Origin: Amorphophallus konjac
Lineage: Eukaryota; Streptophyta; Magnoliopsida; Alismatales; Araceae
DNA length: 64,000 bases
Direction: 5' to 3'
Assembly (NCBI GenBank): GCA_022559845.1
Contig: CM040118.1
Coordinates: 443,422,053 to 443,486,052 of the forward strand
Position numbers and translations under genes: made by a program. Position 1 is the stretch's first letter. Each line of letters begins with the position of its first letter. Of this stretch, positions 21,518 through 33,101 are shown piece by piece. The notes beneath the pieces were generated by a model. That model did not search any database, was not told the DNA's origin, and saw only the letters and a list, made by a program, of their open reading frames with translations.

Positions 21518-23781
21518 CCTTGATCTTATACATTTATGTCATCGAGGACTCCCTAAGAGCTGTCCTGGCATGACATGATGATGAAGGCAAAGAAAGGGCA
21601 GCTTATTACCTCTCAAGGTCTTCAACCCTGTAGAAGCCAAATACATCGCTATGGAGAAAACCTGCGCAACATTGGTTTGGGTCGGCCAGAAATTGAAGCA
21701 TTATTTTCTGGCCCATGAAGTTAAGCTGATCTCTAGGACAGACCCGATTCACTATTTGCTAGAAAAGCATATCCTATCCAATAGGTTGGCTCACTAGCAA
21801 AGTTTTCTCTCCCAATTCGACATCTCCTTCGTCGATTAAAAGGCTATTAAGGGGTATGCTATCGCTGAGCATTTAGCCCATATGCCTCTTCCTCGTAGCG
21901 ATTCTATCTAAGATGAGTTTTCCGATGAACAACTCTCGGTTGTCTCTCGAGATCCTTTCTGGTCCCTGCACTTTGATGGTGCACTCAATTCTATGGGCCG
22001 AGGGATATGTGCCATTCTACTCAGTCCCGAAGGTGTGACAATTCCTCTTACTTATCAGCTCACTTTCCCTGCCACCAACAACATTTTCGAGTATGAAGCT
22101 CTCCTACCTGGCCTCAAGCATGCTTACTTGTTGGGTGCACGTCATTTAAAAATCATAGGAGACTCTCAGCTCATCCTTCGATAGATTCTCTCAACTTACC
22201 GCACTCGTGATCTGAAGCTCAAGCCTTATCAAGATCTGGTCACGCTTTTGGCAAAGCAGTTCCGAAAGCTTATCTATATCCATACCCCCCGTTCTCAGAA
22301 CATTCTCGTTGATGCATTGGTGTCGCTGGCTTCCTCTCGGTCCTTCCCTCTCTGTCATAGCACTAAGATCATCATTGTTTAGAGGTTGGATATCCCATCC
22401 CATCAGAATCTGTGGTTTGACAACCTTAGGCAAAGTTTGGAGGAGAAGGCTAGGAAGGAGAATTGGCAAGAAGTTTCTTTAATTGAGTTGGGGGAAGTGT
22501 TGGAAGATGAACTACCATGGTATTTTGAGATCGAGCAATATTGTAAGGAAGGGAAATATTCTAAAATGGCTGATGCCGAGGAATGCAAGGCAATTAGAAG
22601 AGCTCGCCCTTGATATGCTATTGTGGGTGGAGTTTTGTATAGCCGCGCTCTCAATGGAATGCTTATGAGGTGTCTAGATGATGATAAAGCATGGAAGGTA
22701 GTCGAAGGTGCTCATTCTATCAAATGTAGAGGGCATGTCAACAGTCAGATGTTTGCGAAGAAAATTCTTAGGCATGGCTATTACTGGCCAACCCTAGAAC
22801 AAGATTGTGCCATCTATGTTCATAGGTGTGTTAAGTGCCAACTCCACATAGATAAAATTCATGCACCTTTTTCTTCTCTCCATCCACTCTCTGCTCCATG
22901 GCCATTCTCCATGTGGGCCTTAATTTGACATCATTGGACCCTTTGGTGATCCTAATGCCCAGATTAAGTAAAAATCCTTTATTTTAACTACCACTAAGTA
23001 TTTCACCAAGTGGGCTAAAGCTGAAGCATACGCGGAGATCAAGGCCACCATAGTGTGTCGCTTTATCACAAAGAATATCATTTCATAGTTCAGAGTGTTG
23101 AGCAGCATCGTCATTGACAACATGCCCCAGTTTGTCGCACAAGAGCTCCAGAACCTCTATAAGACATTCAATATTGCATTGCATCATCCATCACCATATT
23201 ACCCTCAAGGCAACGGACAAGCCGAGGCCACTAATAAAATCATTCTTAAAATTCTAAAGAAAACTTGTGAGTCGCATAAATTTGCTGATTGGCCGGAAAG
23301 GTTAATAGAGGCTCTATGGGCCTATCGAACTTCTGTCCGTACGCCTACTGGACAAACCCCCTATTCTTTCACTTATGTCATGGAGGCGGTAGTACCATAT
23401 GAGATCCTGATCCCTTCCCTAAGAGTATAGCTAGACAAGGAACTTAGCCTTGAGGAATGTTGGGAAGCGTTGCTAGTCCATTTAGAACTCTTAGATGAGA
23501 AATGGTTCAACATGGCCGATCACATAACTGCATATGAAAGATGAATCTCAAGGCATTTTCAAAAGAAGGTAATTGAGTGTAAGTTCCAAGTGGGTAATCT
23601 GGTTGTGAAACATATTTTTGTTAAACCCGGAGGTTTAAGGTGTAAATTACAAGCAAATTGGGAAGGTCCTTACGTTGTTAAGGAGGTTTATCCTGGGAAC
23701 GCGTATTGTTTGGTTAATGCCGAGGGCGAGGAGCTGTCTCACCTATGGAACGGGTCGTATCTTAAACTTTTTTATGTGTGA
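21518..23781 (+). pseudogene. Element D: Tat-lineage Ty3/gypsy pol relic (RNase H, second RNase H, integrase)
   Basis: The fragment begins inside the RT-linked RNase H (AAYYLSR, then YIAMEKTCA, YFLAHEVKLIS, QFDISFVD). A second, archaeal-type RNase H follows with FDGALNSMGRG, NNIFEYEALLPGL and GDSQLILR (acidic residues D, E, D kept). The integrase zinc finger shows H near GAHSI, then GYYWPTLEQDC and RCVKCQ. The integrase core gives FDIIGPFG (22927), IDNMPQF (about 23113) and GNGQAEATNK (about 23212), so all three catalytic acids remain. The C-terminal domain is FQVGNLVVKH to SYLKLFYV. Two RNase H domains are diagnostic of Tat elements. Many stops and shifts (for example 22182-22184) break it. 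RT is missing, because element A sits at the 5' side. Confidence 0.8.
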
Positions 23782-24940
23782 GGATTGGTTGATGATAATC
23801 ACGTGGTGGGGATTTGAAATTCTCTCCCCGATCACTAGGGATGACCCTGGGTGCAGCTCTCACACACTACACGGCAAACGTTACCCAGTTCCCTTTCAAG
23901 CAGCACAGTTGCTACTTCGGCCACACCTGGGTTTGTGTCAAGATCTTTTCTCCTCTCCACTCGGCCGCGTATTGGGGCAAGAGGTGGAATGGGGGAGGCA
24001 ACCGCACTAAGCACTCCCGACAAGAGGAAGTCTCAAATAGGGGTAGTCTATCAAGACCTACAAGTACAAAGCTCACTCTAAATCTTGCCAAAAAAGGGCA
24101 ATCAAACAAAATAAATGTATGAAAAAGAAAAAAAAGAAAAGAAAGAAAATGCATGGCAAGAGGGCAGTATAGTTTTCCGTGGGATGTTATGAACCCTGAC
24201 GTATGTGTGCCTCAGTTAAAAAGTAGATCCAAATAAAAAGTCAAAGCCCCGGCACAACAGACTGAATCTCTAGGGTGGTCCTATGGAAGGGAGTTGAGCC
24301 CTGAACCCTCTATACCTGTACTTGGCTTACCCCCAACTATTATTCCTTCTCCCTGAAGGTCGAAAATGCATCCCGGTTATGGCCCTGGTAGGGGCACCAT
24401 TGATTGAACGTGGTTGGTTATCGTACGCCACTCTTACTGCACGTTGCACTCGAGGATGTCTTTAGTGAAAAAGGGGGGACGTACGAATGTTCCTACTGCG
24501 TGGTTGGACTTGACTCAGTCATGTCCAAATGTTGTCAAAATCCAAAAAATTAGATATTTTTCAAAAATCTTAAAAAATCGGATATTTTTCAAAAATCTAG
24601 AAAAAAATAGATATTTTCCAAAATCTAAAAAAATCAAATACTTTTTAAAAAATCCAAAAAAACTAGATATTTTTTTTTTCAAAAAAAAGATCATTCACAT
24701 CCCATGTTATTGCATCTTTTCATTATCTTACTTCTCTTGTTTATGGCAAGGGGCTAAGCCTAAGAATAGATCTAACTTGTTATATTGTTTTCTCTAATTC
24801 TACAGGGGATAGGTTTCAAGCACCCACATCCATATTGACCAATTTTCATTCACTCCTTTGGCCCCCAAAGTCTGACCAATCACTTTTGCCCAGGGGACCG
24901 CGTTGTGGGTCGCGGTCATCTAGTAGATCACGTTCATCTT
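23782..24940 (+). other. 3' untranslated region of element D and probable LTR start
   Basis: No ORF is convincing. A purine tract AAAAAGGGGGGAC (24468-24480) is followed by TGTTCCTACTGCG at 24488, a candidate LTR start. An A/T-rich minisatellite lies at 24536-24690 and a GACCGCG/CGCGGTC pair near 24897-24920. Element B interrupts the region at 24940. Confidence 0.45.
24536..24690 (+). repeat. AT-rich minisatellite
   Basis: About five irregular units of 25-30 bp with core AAAAAATYRGATATTTTTCA. Tat-lineage 3' regions are known to accumulate such tandem repeats. Confidence 0.75.
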
Positions 24941-25525
24941 TGTTAGGTGCGAAGCTAGGATCTAGAAGGGGGGGTTGAATAGATCCCCAATAAAAACTTA
25001 AGCTCAATGACAATAACAACCCGATTTGCTAAGCAACATAACATTCACTGCAATATTTCAGACAACAAGACTATTATCCTAAACCACAACGAGCAGTCCA
25101 AGATAAAACCAGAGTATAGTAAGTGTGGGATTTCTCAATCAGAAATAAACTCACGCAAGTTATGGCCTTCAGAAATCTGCTCAATCAGAAATCAGATTAA
25201 TTCTTAAACATTCAGGCAGACCTGTTGTCGAGCACATGGCAGATTGAAGATGTGAACATTCATGACAGAATCAAACTATAGAAATGAGCGTCAAGGCAAT
25301 ACGACAACCACTACAAGTGTGCCAGAGCTGTACTGCGAAGAGAATGACCTTGTGACTACAAACGATAGACAAATACCGTGCACTTAATCGAATCACAAAG
25401 CAGACAACCCTCGTGAGTGAACCTATGAATGGAGGTGGATGACAGAGAGCAAATGCACAAGGCAAACCACGGCACACTAGAATTTTTAGGTGGTTCAGCC
25501 AGACACCAATCCGCCTACATCCACC

Positions 25526-25546
25526 CCTCACTCAACCTGAGTGAGG
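25526..25546 (-). other. U5 stem-loop of B 3' LTR
   Basis: CCTCACTCA and GAGTGAGG pair as an 8-bp stem directly next to the conserved ACATCCACCCC box (minus-strand GGGTGGATGT). The counterpart in the 5' LTR is at 33685-33705. Confidence 0.65.
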
Positions 25547-26209
25547 ATTCCCTTGCCAAAGCAAGACGCAGAGTCAGTCTGCAACAGATGCTGCCAAACA
25601 GCTTGAGTCTGAGGGAAACAAATCCCTCGATCTAATCTTGCTACCCACAAGATCAGCATCCACTGCTACCGCAGTGACTGGAGAGTCCTACTCTCCCTTC
25701 CCCTGCAACCGCAGAAGGAACCGTGAGCAACACTCAGTTGCCCACAACTAGAGGACACATTCTCTCTTCCTCTGACGAGCAGAGGGAACCCGTGAGTGAT
25801 ATACTCAGTCACTCATAACCAAAGACCCAAGTCTCCCCTCCTCTAAAACCACAGAGGGCAACCGGAGATGAATCTCCCTTCTCCTGAATCCTCAGGAGGA
25901 ACCCCAATCCCAAAACAGAGTATCGAAAAAATATAATGGAAAAGAACAAACGAAAATGAAAAGAATAAAAGCAAAACAGATATAGCTCCGAGGAGCAACA
26001 TGACTCTAGATTTGATCCACGAGTTAATACATGAATAGATCTTCAATATAAACACTGGCTGCACACTCTTCCTTCTTCTCTGAACTCTCTCTACCTCTTT
26101 CTTTTTCTTCTCTTCTCTTTCTTCTGCTGGCACACTGGCTCTCTCTTTTTATTTTCTTCTGATCTATCAGCTTCACTTTTCCATACTTTATTTTGATCGC
26201 ACGAGAGGC

Positions 26210-26216
26210 TTTTATA
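26210..26216 (-). promoter_or_regulatory. TATA box of B 3' LTR
   Basis: The minus strand reads CTCTATAAAAGC, downstream of the motif array. An identical box is at 34380-34386 in the 5' LTR. Confidence 0.6.
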
Positions 26217-26589
26217 GAGCTTCAGGCTTGGGTCCCATGAGCTTATGATTCGGGTGTGTGGAGGGCTCGTTCCTGCCATTTTAGAGATGCCACGCGTCAG
26301 GTGCAGATGGTATGATGATCCACGTGGAAAAATCTTCAGTCAAGATTCTCGCCTTGGATCACGTGCGAGTTAACTTGAACTTCGAACCACGTGTCCATGA
26401 CTGATCACGATGCTTCATGCTCTTTAAGTGTTCGATCTTGGTTGCCTTAATGATTAAGACACTCCACACTTTAAACCCCTATTAACAGAATATAAGGCAT
26501 TTTGTCAAACACTTTTTTAGCATTCATATGCATCGACCTATGAGAGAAAGAGTCACAATATGATAGCATAGAGCTTATTTATGAAACAT

Positions 26590-27260
26590 ATATGTGTATG
26601 TGCACTGACCTAGACTTATAAATGTGCACAGACTTGTGAATGTGCACCGACCTGCATTGCTAGGTCCTTATGCATGTGCTCCAACTTATAAGAAGGTGCT
26701 CCGACCTTTGACCCAAAATGTCTACATGTGCACCGACTTCGAGGGCATATGCTCTGACCTGCTTATGCAACCTTGTTCATATGCTCTGACTTGATTATAC
26801 AGCCTTGTTCATATGCTTCGACTTGATGCGTTAAGAGAATTCATGTGCACCAACTTGAACATGCAATTTTGTGCATATGCTCAGACCTGACTATGCATAC
26901 TTTGTGCATGTGCTCAGACTTGTATGAATATAGTCTGACCTACATGATCCATATGCTCTGACATGAATGCATGTGCTTCGACCTCGTATGACATAAAGCT
27001 AAATATGAACCGACCTTATATCTGCACCAAGCTAAACTGTGCACCGACCTTGGTCCTGTGCAGACTGGTTGTGTGTCGACCTTGGTCCTGCGCAGACTGG
27101 ATGTGCACCGAACTTGGTCCTATGCAGACTGGATGTGCACCGACCTTGGTCATGCGCAGACTGGATGTGCATCGACCTTGGTCCTGTGCAGACTGGATAT
27201 GCACTGACTTTACCTGTTCACAGAGAAGGCATATGCACCAACCTTTATGCTTCAGACTTG
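26590..27260 (-). repeat. Array of TGCACCGACC motifs in B U3
   Basis: Dozens of imperfect TGCACCGACC or TGCTCTGACC units occur. The distal part (27030-27215) is nearly tandem, with GCAGACTGGATGTGCACCGA units of about 33-36 bp. On the element's strand the motif reads GGTCGGTGCA, as in S0. The matching array in the 5' LTR is at 34770-35430. Confidence 0.7.
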
Positions 27261-27485
27261 GATGTGTATTGACCTTACATGTCAAAGAACTAACTCACAC
27301 TTTGATCAGTTGACCTGTTGACCTACTGTCAAATCATGAATAGTGGCGTTGACCTATGTTGACTTTTTGTTACCTTTTTTAGCAATCAGTACTTTGAGTC
27401 ATTCTCAAAACCTGTTATGACAGATTTTCATACAGCTATAAAGATGATGGGATCATTAATAAGTGCATCAAAATTATATCATCAA

Positions 27486-27487
<2 letters not shown>

Positions 27488-27547
<60 letters not shown>
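27488..27547. repeat. (TA)n microsatellite in B 3' LTR
   Basis: About 30 TA units. The copy in the other LTR (35660-35725) is slightly longer. ORFs encoding IYIY runs here are artefacts. Confidence 0.95.
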
Positions 27548-27548
<1 letters not shown>

Positions 27549-27599
27549 GAGACATAATATTTGTCATCAACAAAACTTCAAAATCACAGGGACACAACA

Positions 27600-27613
27600 A
27601 TCTCCCCCTTTTT
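27600..27613 (-). other. Polypurine tract of element B
   Basis: The minus strand reads AAAAAGGGGGAGAT directly before the 3' LTR start. Further tracts lie near 27812, 27885 and 27930, matching the multiple-PPT trait. Confidence 0.8.
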
Positions 27614-28699
27614 GATGATGGCAATATTATGAGTCATTGTAATAAATTCAACATGATGATCAAGCCAGTATGAAATATGCATGAGTATGCAACATAGAAT
27701 AGCTCTGTCAGAATTAAAAATAGAAAGCATCATGTGACAAAGGATGGACTAATGCAGCATCTGAGAGAATATGCATTCTTCTGACAGAATGACAGAGAAA
27801 TGACTCACAAAATTCTCCCCCTTTGACAACATCAAAAAGGAAGGAACATTAACTGTTGAAAGGAAAGATATGACACAAATTCTCACCCCTTTTTGTACTA
27901 TTATGCAAAATGATTCACTATCAACTTTACTCCCCCTGAACAGATACTCTCCCTGTTGACAGAGCAGAAGCAGTGGAATGAAAAAGAAATGATTAGCGAA
28001 CCATAGGGACATTCAAATTTAAGGAAACATTCAGACAGTTAGAGTGGACAATCTATTCTCCACCTTTGGAATGGAAGAAGGTCATCAAACATTCAGATTA
28101 AAACATTCAGTTGAAGTAGATCACATGTGTAATCAAGAATGAGTTCAGGTCATGACAAAATGTATCATGAGCAGTGAGCAGACATAGGATAATGCAAAAA
28201 GATTTTCAATGAGATACAAATTTCATAAATCTTAGAATCAATATATTTTAGAATCTTCCATTATAATGGCTTATGAAAGAACTTTATTGAATAACATGGT
28301 TTAAATGTAATGTATTCAAGGTTCATCAATAAAGTTCTATACTCATATCTAAAATCAAATTTTAATAAAAATTAACCAAGCCCTCATATTAATAGTCTTG
28401 TTTAACCTTCCATCATCTTACTTACTCAAAGTTCAATGACTCCTTTAGGAGTTACAAGACGTAGTATTGAGGTTAAGCAAACATGAAACCAAATGAAATT
28501 GTCTAGGATTGCAGCAATTTATGTTTTGCAACAATTTTTCAGTTAATTCATTTGTTCAAGCAGATAGGTTTATCCTGTCAAATCTTACGAGCAATCTAGC
28601 TCAGTACACACCTTGTAACTAAAGGATATATGTTGTTTAGACGCCAATATCCCTAAGCACTTAGTTTGACTAACAGTCATGCTTTATAATGAACAGAAT

Positions 28700-28790
28700 T
28701 AACTTTTCACCTCATGACATACCTCAACTCATTTCTTTGATGAGTGAGATATATTTCTCAGTGTGCAAGTCATTGCTCTGCCAATTTTTC
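28700..28790 (-). other. Conserved hairpin block 1 of element B
   Basis: The minus strand reads GCAGAGCAATGAC, CTGAGAAA, a hairpin, GTCATGAGGTG, then TTAATTCTGTTC. The stem pairs CTC and ACTCAT (28723-28732) with ATGAGT and GAG (28740-28748). The arms differ from A and S0 but are complementary. Confidence 0.6.
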
Positions 28791-28804
28791 AATCATTTTT
28801 AAGC

Positions 28805-28880
28805 AGAGTTAACTCTAGCACCTCATGACTCAGTCCTTTGGACATGGTTTCTCAGTGACCAAAGTCATTGCTCTGACAGC
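28805..28880 (-). other. Conserved hairpin block 2 of element B
   Basis: The minus strand reads GAGCAATGAC, CACTGAGAAAC, a GTCC-aaa-GGAC stem (28833-28843), GTCATGAGGTGC, then TTAACTCTGCTT. The TGAC-tttg-GTCA mini-stem matches S0 block 1. Confidence 0.55.
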
Positions 28881-30790
28881 TATTTACCCTTTAGACATAT
28901 TCAGAAAACTCATTGGTTTAAAAACAATACTTGCTACATGTATCTCAACTAAGGAGAAGTCATAATTTCAGGGTTTTTAGAATTCAAAAGATTTTACAAT
29001 ATATAACATGAAGCAGTTGGTTAAAGTTTATTAAAGTTGACTCAGATATTTTCAAGACATTCATAACCAAACGCAATGAACACGTTAAACTTAAACCAAT
29101 TTGATCCTTCAGACATTCATAAATATGTATAATAGAAGATTCTTCAATGATTTAGTTTTTTTTCAGATTTATGATCAAGGTACACAGATTGAAATCTTTC
29201 CAAGTTACAGGTACATCAACAACATCAGTAGCAGCCAATCAATAGAAACATCAAGGAGCATGCATTGTAAGTGAAAACATGAGAATTTCATGCATGTAGC
29301 AGATATGGTCAAGAGTACATCAGACAAATAGCCATGAGATTTCAAGAAGTTTTGTTTAGAGAGCAGCATGATTAATGTCAAGTTTGACAAAGATTTTCAA
29401 AGATATGTGCAGCAAAGGATGTGCAGTAATCAATGGATTTCAAACTCAAGAGGAGTATTAGTTCAAGTGAATTCAGAGCAGATAGAAAGAAGTGATACAA
29501 ATTGATGCCAATTATTGATGTATATTGCAGAAAGAGCAGAGATTGGAGAATGAGCAAAGATATGGCTTGTCAATGAAGATATCGGTTGACTGAATGAGCA
29601 ATTTAGGTCGACCGAATTAGATAGTAAGAAAACAGATGAATAGCCATGCAGTTTAAAGGTTTGATTTATGTGCCCCCCCTATCTATATGACTTGAATCAA
29701 TCTTTTTGGAATTTTCAATATGAATATGCATGATATGCAATCAACACAAGTATGCATATGCAATGACTCCTCATAGTTAAATGTATTGATACCAATTGTT
29801 AGCATGAATGCTGAGCACTTATGAGCTTCCCTTATCTAAATGCATTCAACCATCATATATGACATGAAAATCATGTTGGGAATTAATCTAACCAACTATG
29901 CATGAAGCTCAAGAATTATCTTGACAGACTCCCCCTATCTATATGCCATGTATGACAACTCTGAATGCAGCATGTGCATTTTCTTTTGACAATTATGCAG
30001 GGATTTTGATGAATTATGCTCATGATCATCTAGACTGTTCTATATGAGGTTGATCCTTGGTACCTGGCGGAGAACTGAGGTCCTAAGACCACTTCACGCA
30101 TGATGTGGGTTCAGACAGAAGAAGTCTGCCCTTCTCCCAACTTATCATTTTATATACCAAGGGTTATGCATGACGTAGTAATGCAGCTGCAGACACAGTC
30201 CTATATGCATCTCAAATTTTGATGTCATTTTATTAGATGCACATGTATGCAAATTCAGATATATGCAACAATACAGAATCCTAGACACACAGTTAACCCA
30301 TGGTACTTGGCGGAGCACTTAGGTCCAAAGGACCACCTCTCGCATGGTGAAGGCTTCCAGACAAACTTAATCTATCATTATTCATACCACCATTAATATA
30401 CCATAAGGTCATGTAAGATAAAGCATTACAAATGCAATTCTATGTTGCAATGCAAATTTTAAGTAATAGTATCCAAGCACATATGAATGCAAATGATAAT
30501 TTCATGCAACAGATGTTCAGAGATATGTGTTCATACAAATATTTAGACAAATGCAAATGGACTTATGCAAGTATCAAACTCATGCAATAATGCAAGGATA
30601 TAAATGGATATGAATGAAATTCAAATTAACAAATCACTTATGATATGCATTCATTTAAAGAGACTTACTGAAGGCTGAAATGATAAAGCTTGAAGAAAAT
30701 AGAACTAGGGTTTTACCATACTCAGGTGCCTTGGTTTATTCTTCCCATTTTTATTCTTCAGCTCCCAAGGCACTCCTGCAAAATAGATTC

Positions 30791-32995
30791 TCATTTTACA
30801 GATTTAGGTACCCAAGGGTTCTTGGGTCCTACATGGTTAGTAGCACCACTGATGGGTGCTTTCCACAACCTTTGGGCTTTTATATCATCAAATATCATTA
30901 AAGAATAGTCATTCATAGAATGCCCAACTTGCCCGCAATAATGACATGAGATAACATATTTTTTGTTTCTATTATGCATATCAACATGAGCATGGAATTT
31001 CTGACCATAACCAACCATGTTATCATATCTATCATGAGAAGCTCTCTTCCTTTTCACATGCCAACAGTCCTTGACTGTATGGCCATTCTTACCACAATGT
31101 AAGCATACAATGTGTTTACCTCTAAATTCATTTTTATTAGAAACACCTTTCTTAGCAGGGAAATGTCCAGATTTAGGATGAGATCCCTTTCTAAACCAAC
31201 AGTAAGAGGCTCAGTGGCCTGGTTTCCCACACTCAAAGCATGCATGAGATCTTCTTTTAAAAACAAATTATTTTTTACCAAATGTATTATAGTTTGCAGG
31301 GGATTTAACAGGTTTGAAGTGAACATTTCTCCCCTGAGCATGCCAACAATGAGAGGCAATCTGGCCTAATTTGCCACAGTAAAAACAGTGAACACTCTTT
31401 TTCTGAAGGACATGATTTTTGACATAAGGTTTTCTAGCATGCACAATATCATCACACGAATCATCTTATTTCATGACAAAGCATTCATCCATGTAATGCC
31501 CATGTTTTCCACAATAGAAGCAATTATCATTGTTTTGATTTTTAGCATGAGTTTTTACATCAGATTTATTCACATTCAGGTTATTGGGTTTCTTTTTCTA
31601 TTTTTTGTCTTGTTTCAGAATTTTGTTTTGTTTCTGATTTCCCTGAGTGGTGGGCATTTCATCCTTAGAGGTGGTGGCAACATTTGATGCTTTGACAAAA
31701 GATGCCATTAGTTTATTTTCAAAAGATTTCTTATTAATCGGATTGTAGCCCGGCCCTTCTTTTCTGAGATTAACCTTGACTCCTAGCAACTTGTCCAAAT
31801 TTTCTTGCCCATCAACAAATTTAGATAATGTGTTTTTCAAATCCTAAATCTCATTTTCTAGAGATGCAATGTGTATCTCATAACTCACAATCTCTTGTTC
31901 ACCGTAATTAACAAATTCATTCAATACTTTGTTAGCAGTTTTGTGTTCCTCGATCTCCTTTTTAAGCTCAGCAACTTTTTCATATTCGTCTGTACAGACG
32001 GTTTTCCCTTTTTCCAATGTGAGAAGCCTTTCAGATATAGCATAATTCAACTATTTTAACTTTTCATTTTCATCCTTAAATTTATCATGCCGAGTCAATT
32101 CATTTATTAAAATATGATCTTTATAAGATAAATCTTGTTTGTGTTTAGATTTAGATTTTTCCAAGCTTCTCTGCAATTCCAAATTAATAGCTTTAATAGC
32201 ATCAAGGTTATCAGAGATTATTTCATTTTCTTCTTGGAGTTTTTCAAGCTTTTCTTCATCTTTTTCAATGTTTTTTTGAAACTCCAAGTTTACAGACTTT
32301 ACAGCATCAAGTTTTTCAGAAGTCAACTTATTTTCCTCTTCAAGTTTCTTGAGTTTTTCTTCATTTTCTTCAATGGATTTTCTGAGATCTTTATTTTCAG
32401 ATTTGACTTGATCGAGTTCTGAACTGACTACATCAAGATTTTTCAATTATTTTCTGAGAGCATTATTCTCAATTTTCAGTACTTTAGTGTCTTCATGTTC
32501 AGGACCAACATTCTTGACATCATTTAGTCTTCTTTTCAGGGATTTGTTTTATTTTCTTAACTGTTCGTGAGACTCTAACAGATCACTGTATGCATTAACC
32601 TAATCTTCTAAAGTATAGTTCTCGAAGGGGTTTACCTGACTGTCATCCTCACTCTCTTGATTGCTATGATTACTCCCATTTGCCATCATGCAGCTATCCT
32701 CACTTCTCCCGAGGCTTGTCTTTAGTTTGGCCAAGATGTCCTTAGCAGACCTGCAATCATGAAAACATGAATGGAAGGCTTTGTTAGTAGTTGCTTTCAT
32801 TAAATCCAGAGCATTCTGATTTTCACCACACATCGATCTATGACTGTTAGTCCATTTGGACTTATTCTTTGGTAGTCTGTGTGGACCGTGTGAAATTAAT
32901 TTCCATAGATCAGGATCAATTGATATAACAAACTTATGCATGCTGCTAAACCATGAATTGAAATTGGAGCCATTGAAAACTGGTGGATGAGCCAT
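30791..32995 (-). pseudogene. Shortened Sirevirus-type Gag of element B with five zinc knuckles
   Basis: One continuous frame of 735 codons from MAHPPVFNGSNFNSWF to WVPKSVK. The N-terminal Gag part includes SMHKFVISIDPDLWKLIS. As in element A, the second half of the usual Gag domain is missing after AKDILAKL, and the frame continues CMMANGSN. A long coiled coil spans codons about 150-460. Five CCHC knuckles lie at 31481-31522, 31346-31387 (His is Gln), 31199-31240 (stop inside), 31064-31105 and 30905-30946 (last Cys is Tyr). I find no frameshift, only nine internal stops, at 32600, 32549, 32447, 32051, 31844, 31598, 31466, 31268 and 31211 (lowest base of each codon). Gag would form the particle and bind RNA. 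Sirevirus C in this window has two knuckles. Confidence 0.8.
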
Positions 32996-33087
32996 GGAGG
33001 CTAATCAGACAAATCAACTAGAAATTACTGTACACCAAGAAGTAGCAGGATCCTCTGTAGATCGTTGGATCTGATGAATCAGATACT

Positions 33088-33099
33088 GCTCCGATACCA
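33088..33099 (-). other. Primer binding site of element B
   Basis: The minus strand reads TGGTATCGGAGC two bases inside the 5' LTR. It matches initiator-Met tRNA with one change. Confidence 0.85.
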
Positions 33100-33101
33100 A
33101 T

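Larger units (their letters stand above)
24941..27599 (-). repeat. 3' LTR of element B
   Basis: 2659 bp, ending TGTTAGGTGCG (left) and GGGACACAACA (right) in + orientation. In the element's direction it starts TGTTGTGTCCC. It contains a (TA)n tract, a dense array of TGCACCGACC motifs (26590-27260), a TATA box (26210-26216), the ACATCCACCCC box and a U5 stem-loop (25526-25546). It differs from the 5' LTR by scattered substitutions and small indels, so the insertion is not recent. Confidence 0.9.
27614..30790 (-). other. Conserved non-coding internal region of element B
   Basis: There is no ORF of note. It holds two hairpin blocks (28700-28790 and 28805-28880), a GACGCCAATATCCC box (28640-28653), and two copies of a GGTAC(C/T)TGGCGGAG element (30059-30110 and 30300-30350), each with a short GGTCC/GGACC-type stem. 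Element A has one copy of the last element, at about 16505-16545. Confidence 0.65.

Noticed and set aside
27436..27624. ORFs encoding IYIYIY runs (also at 35608-35829)
   Set aside because: Translation of the (TA)n microsatellite.
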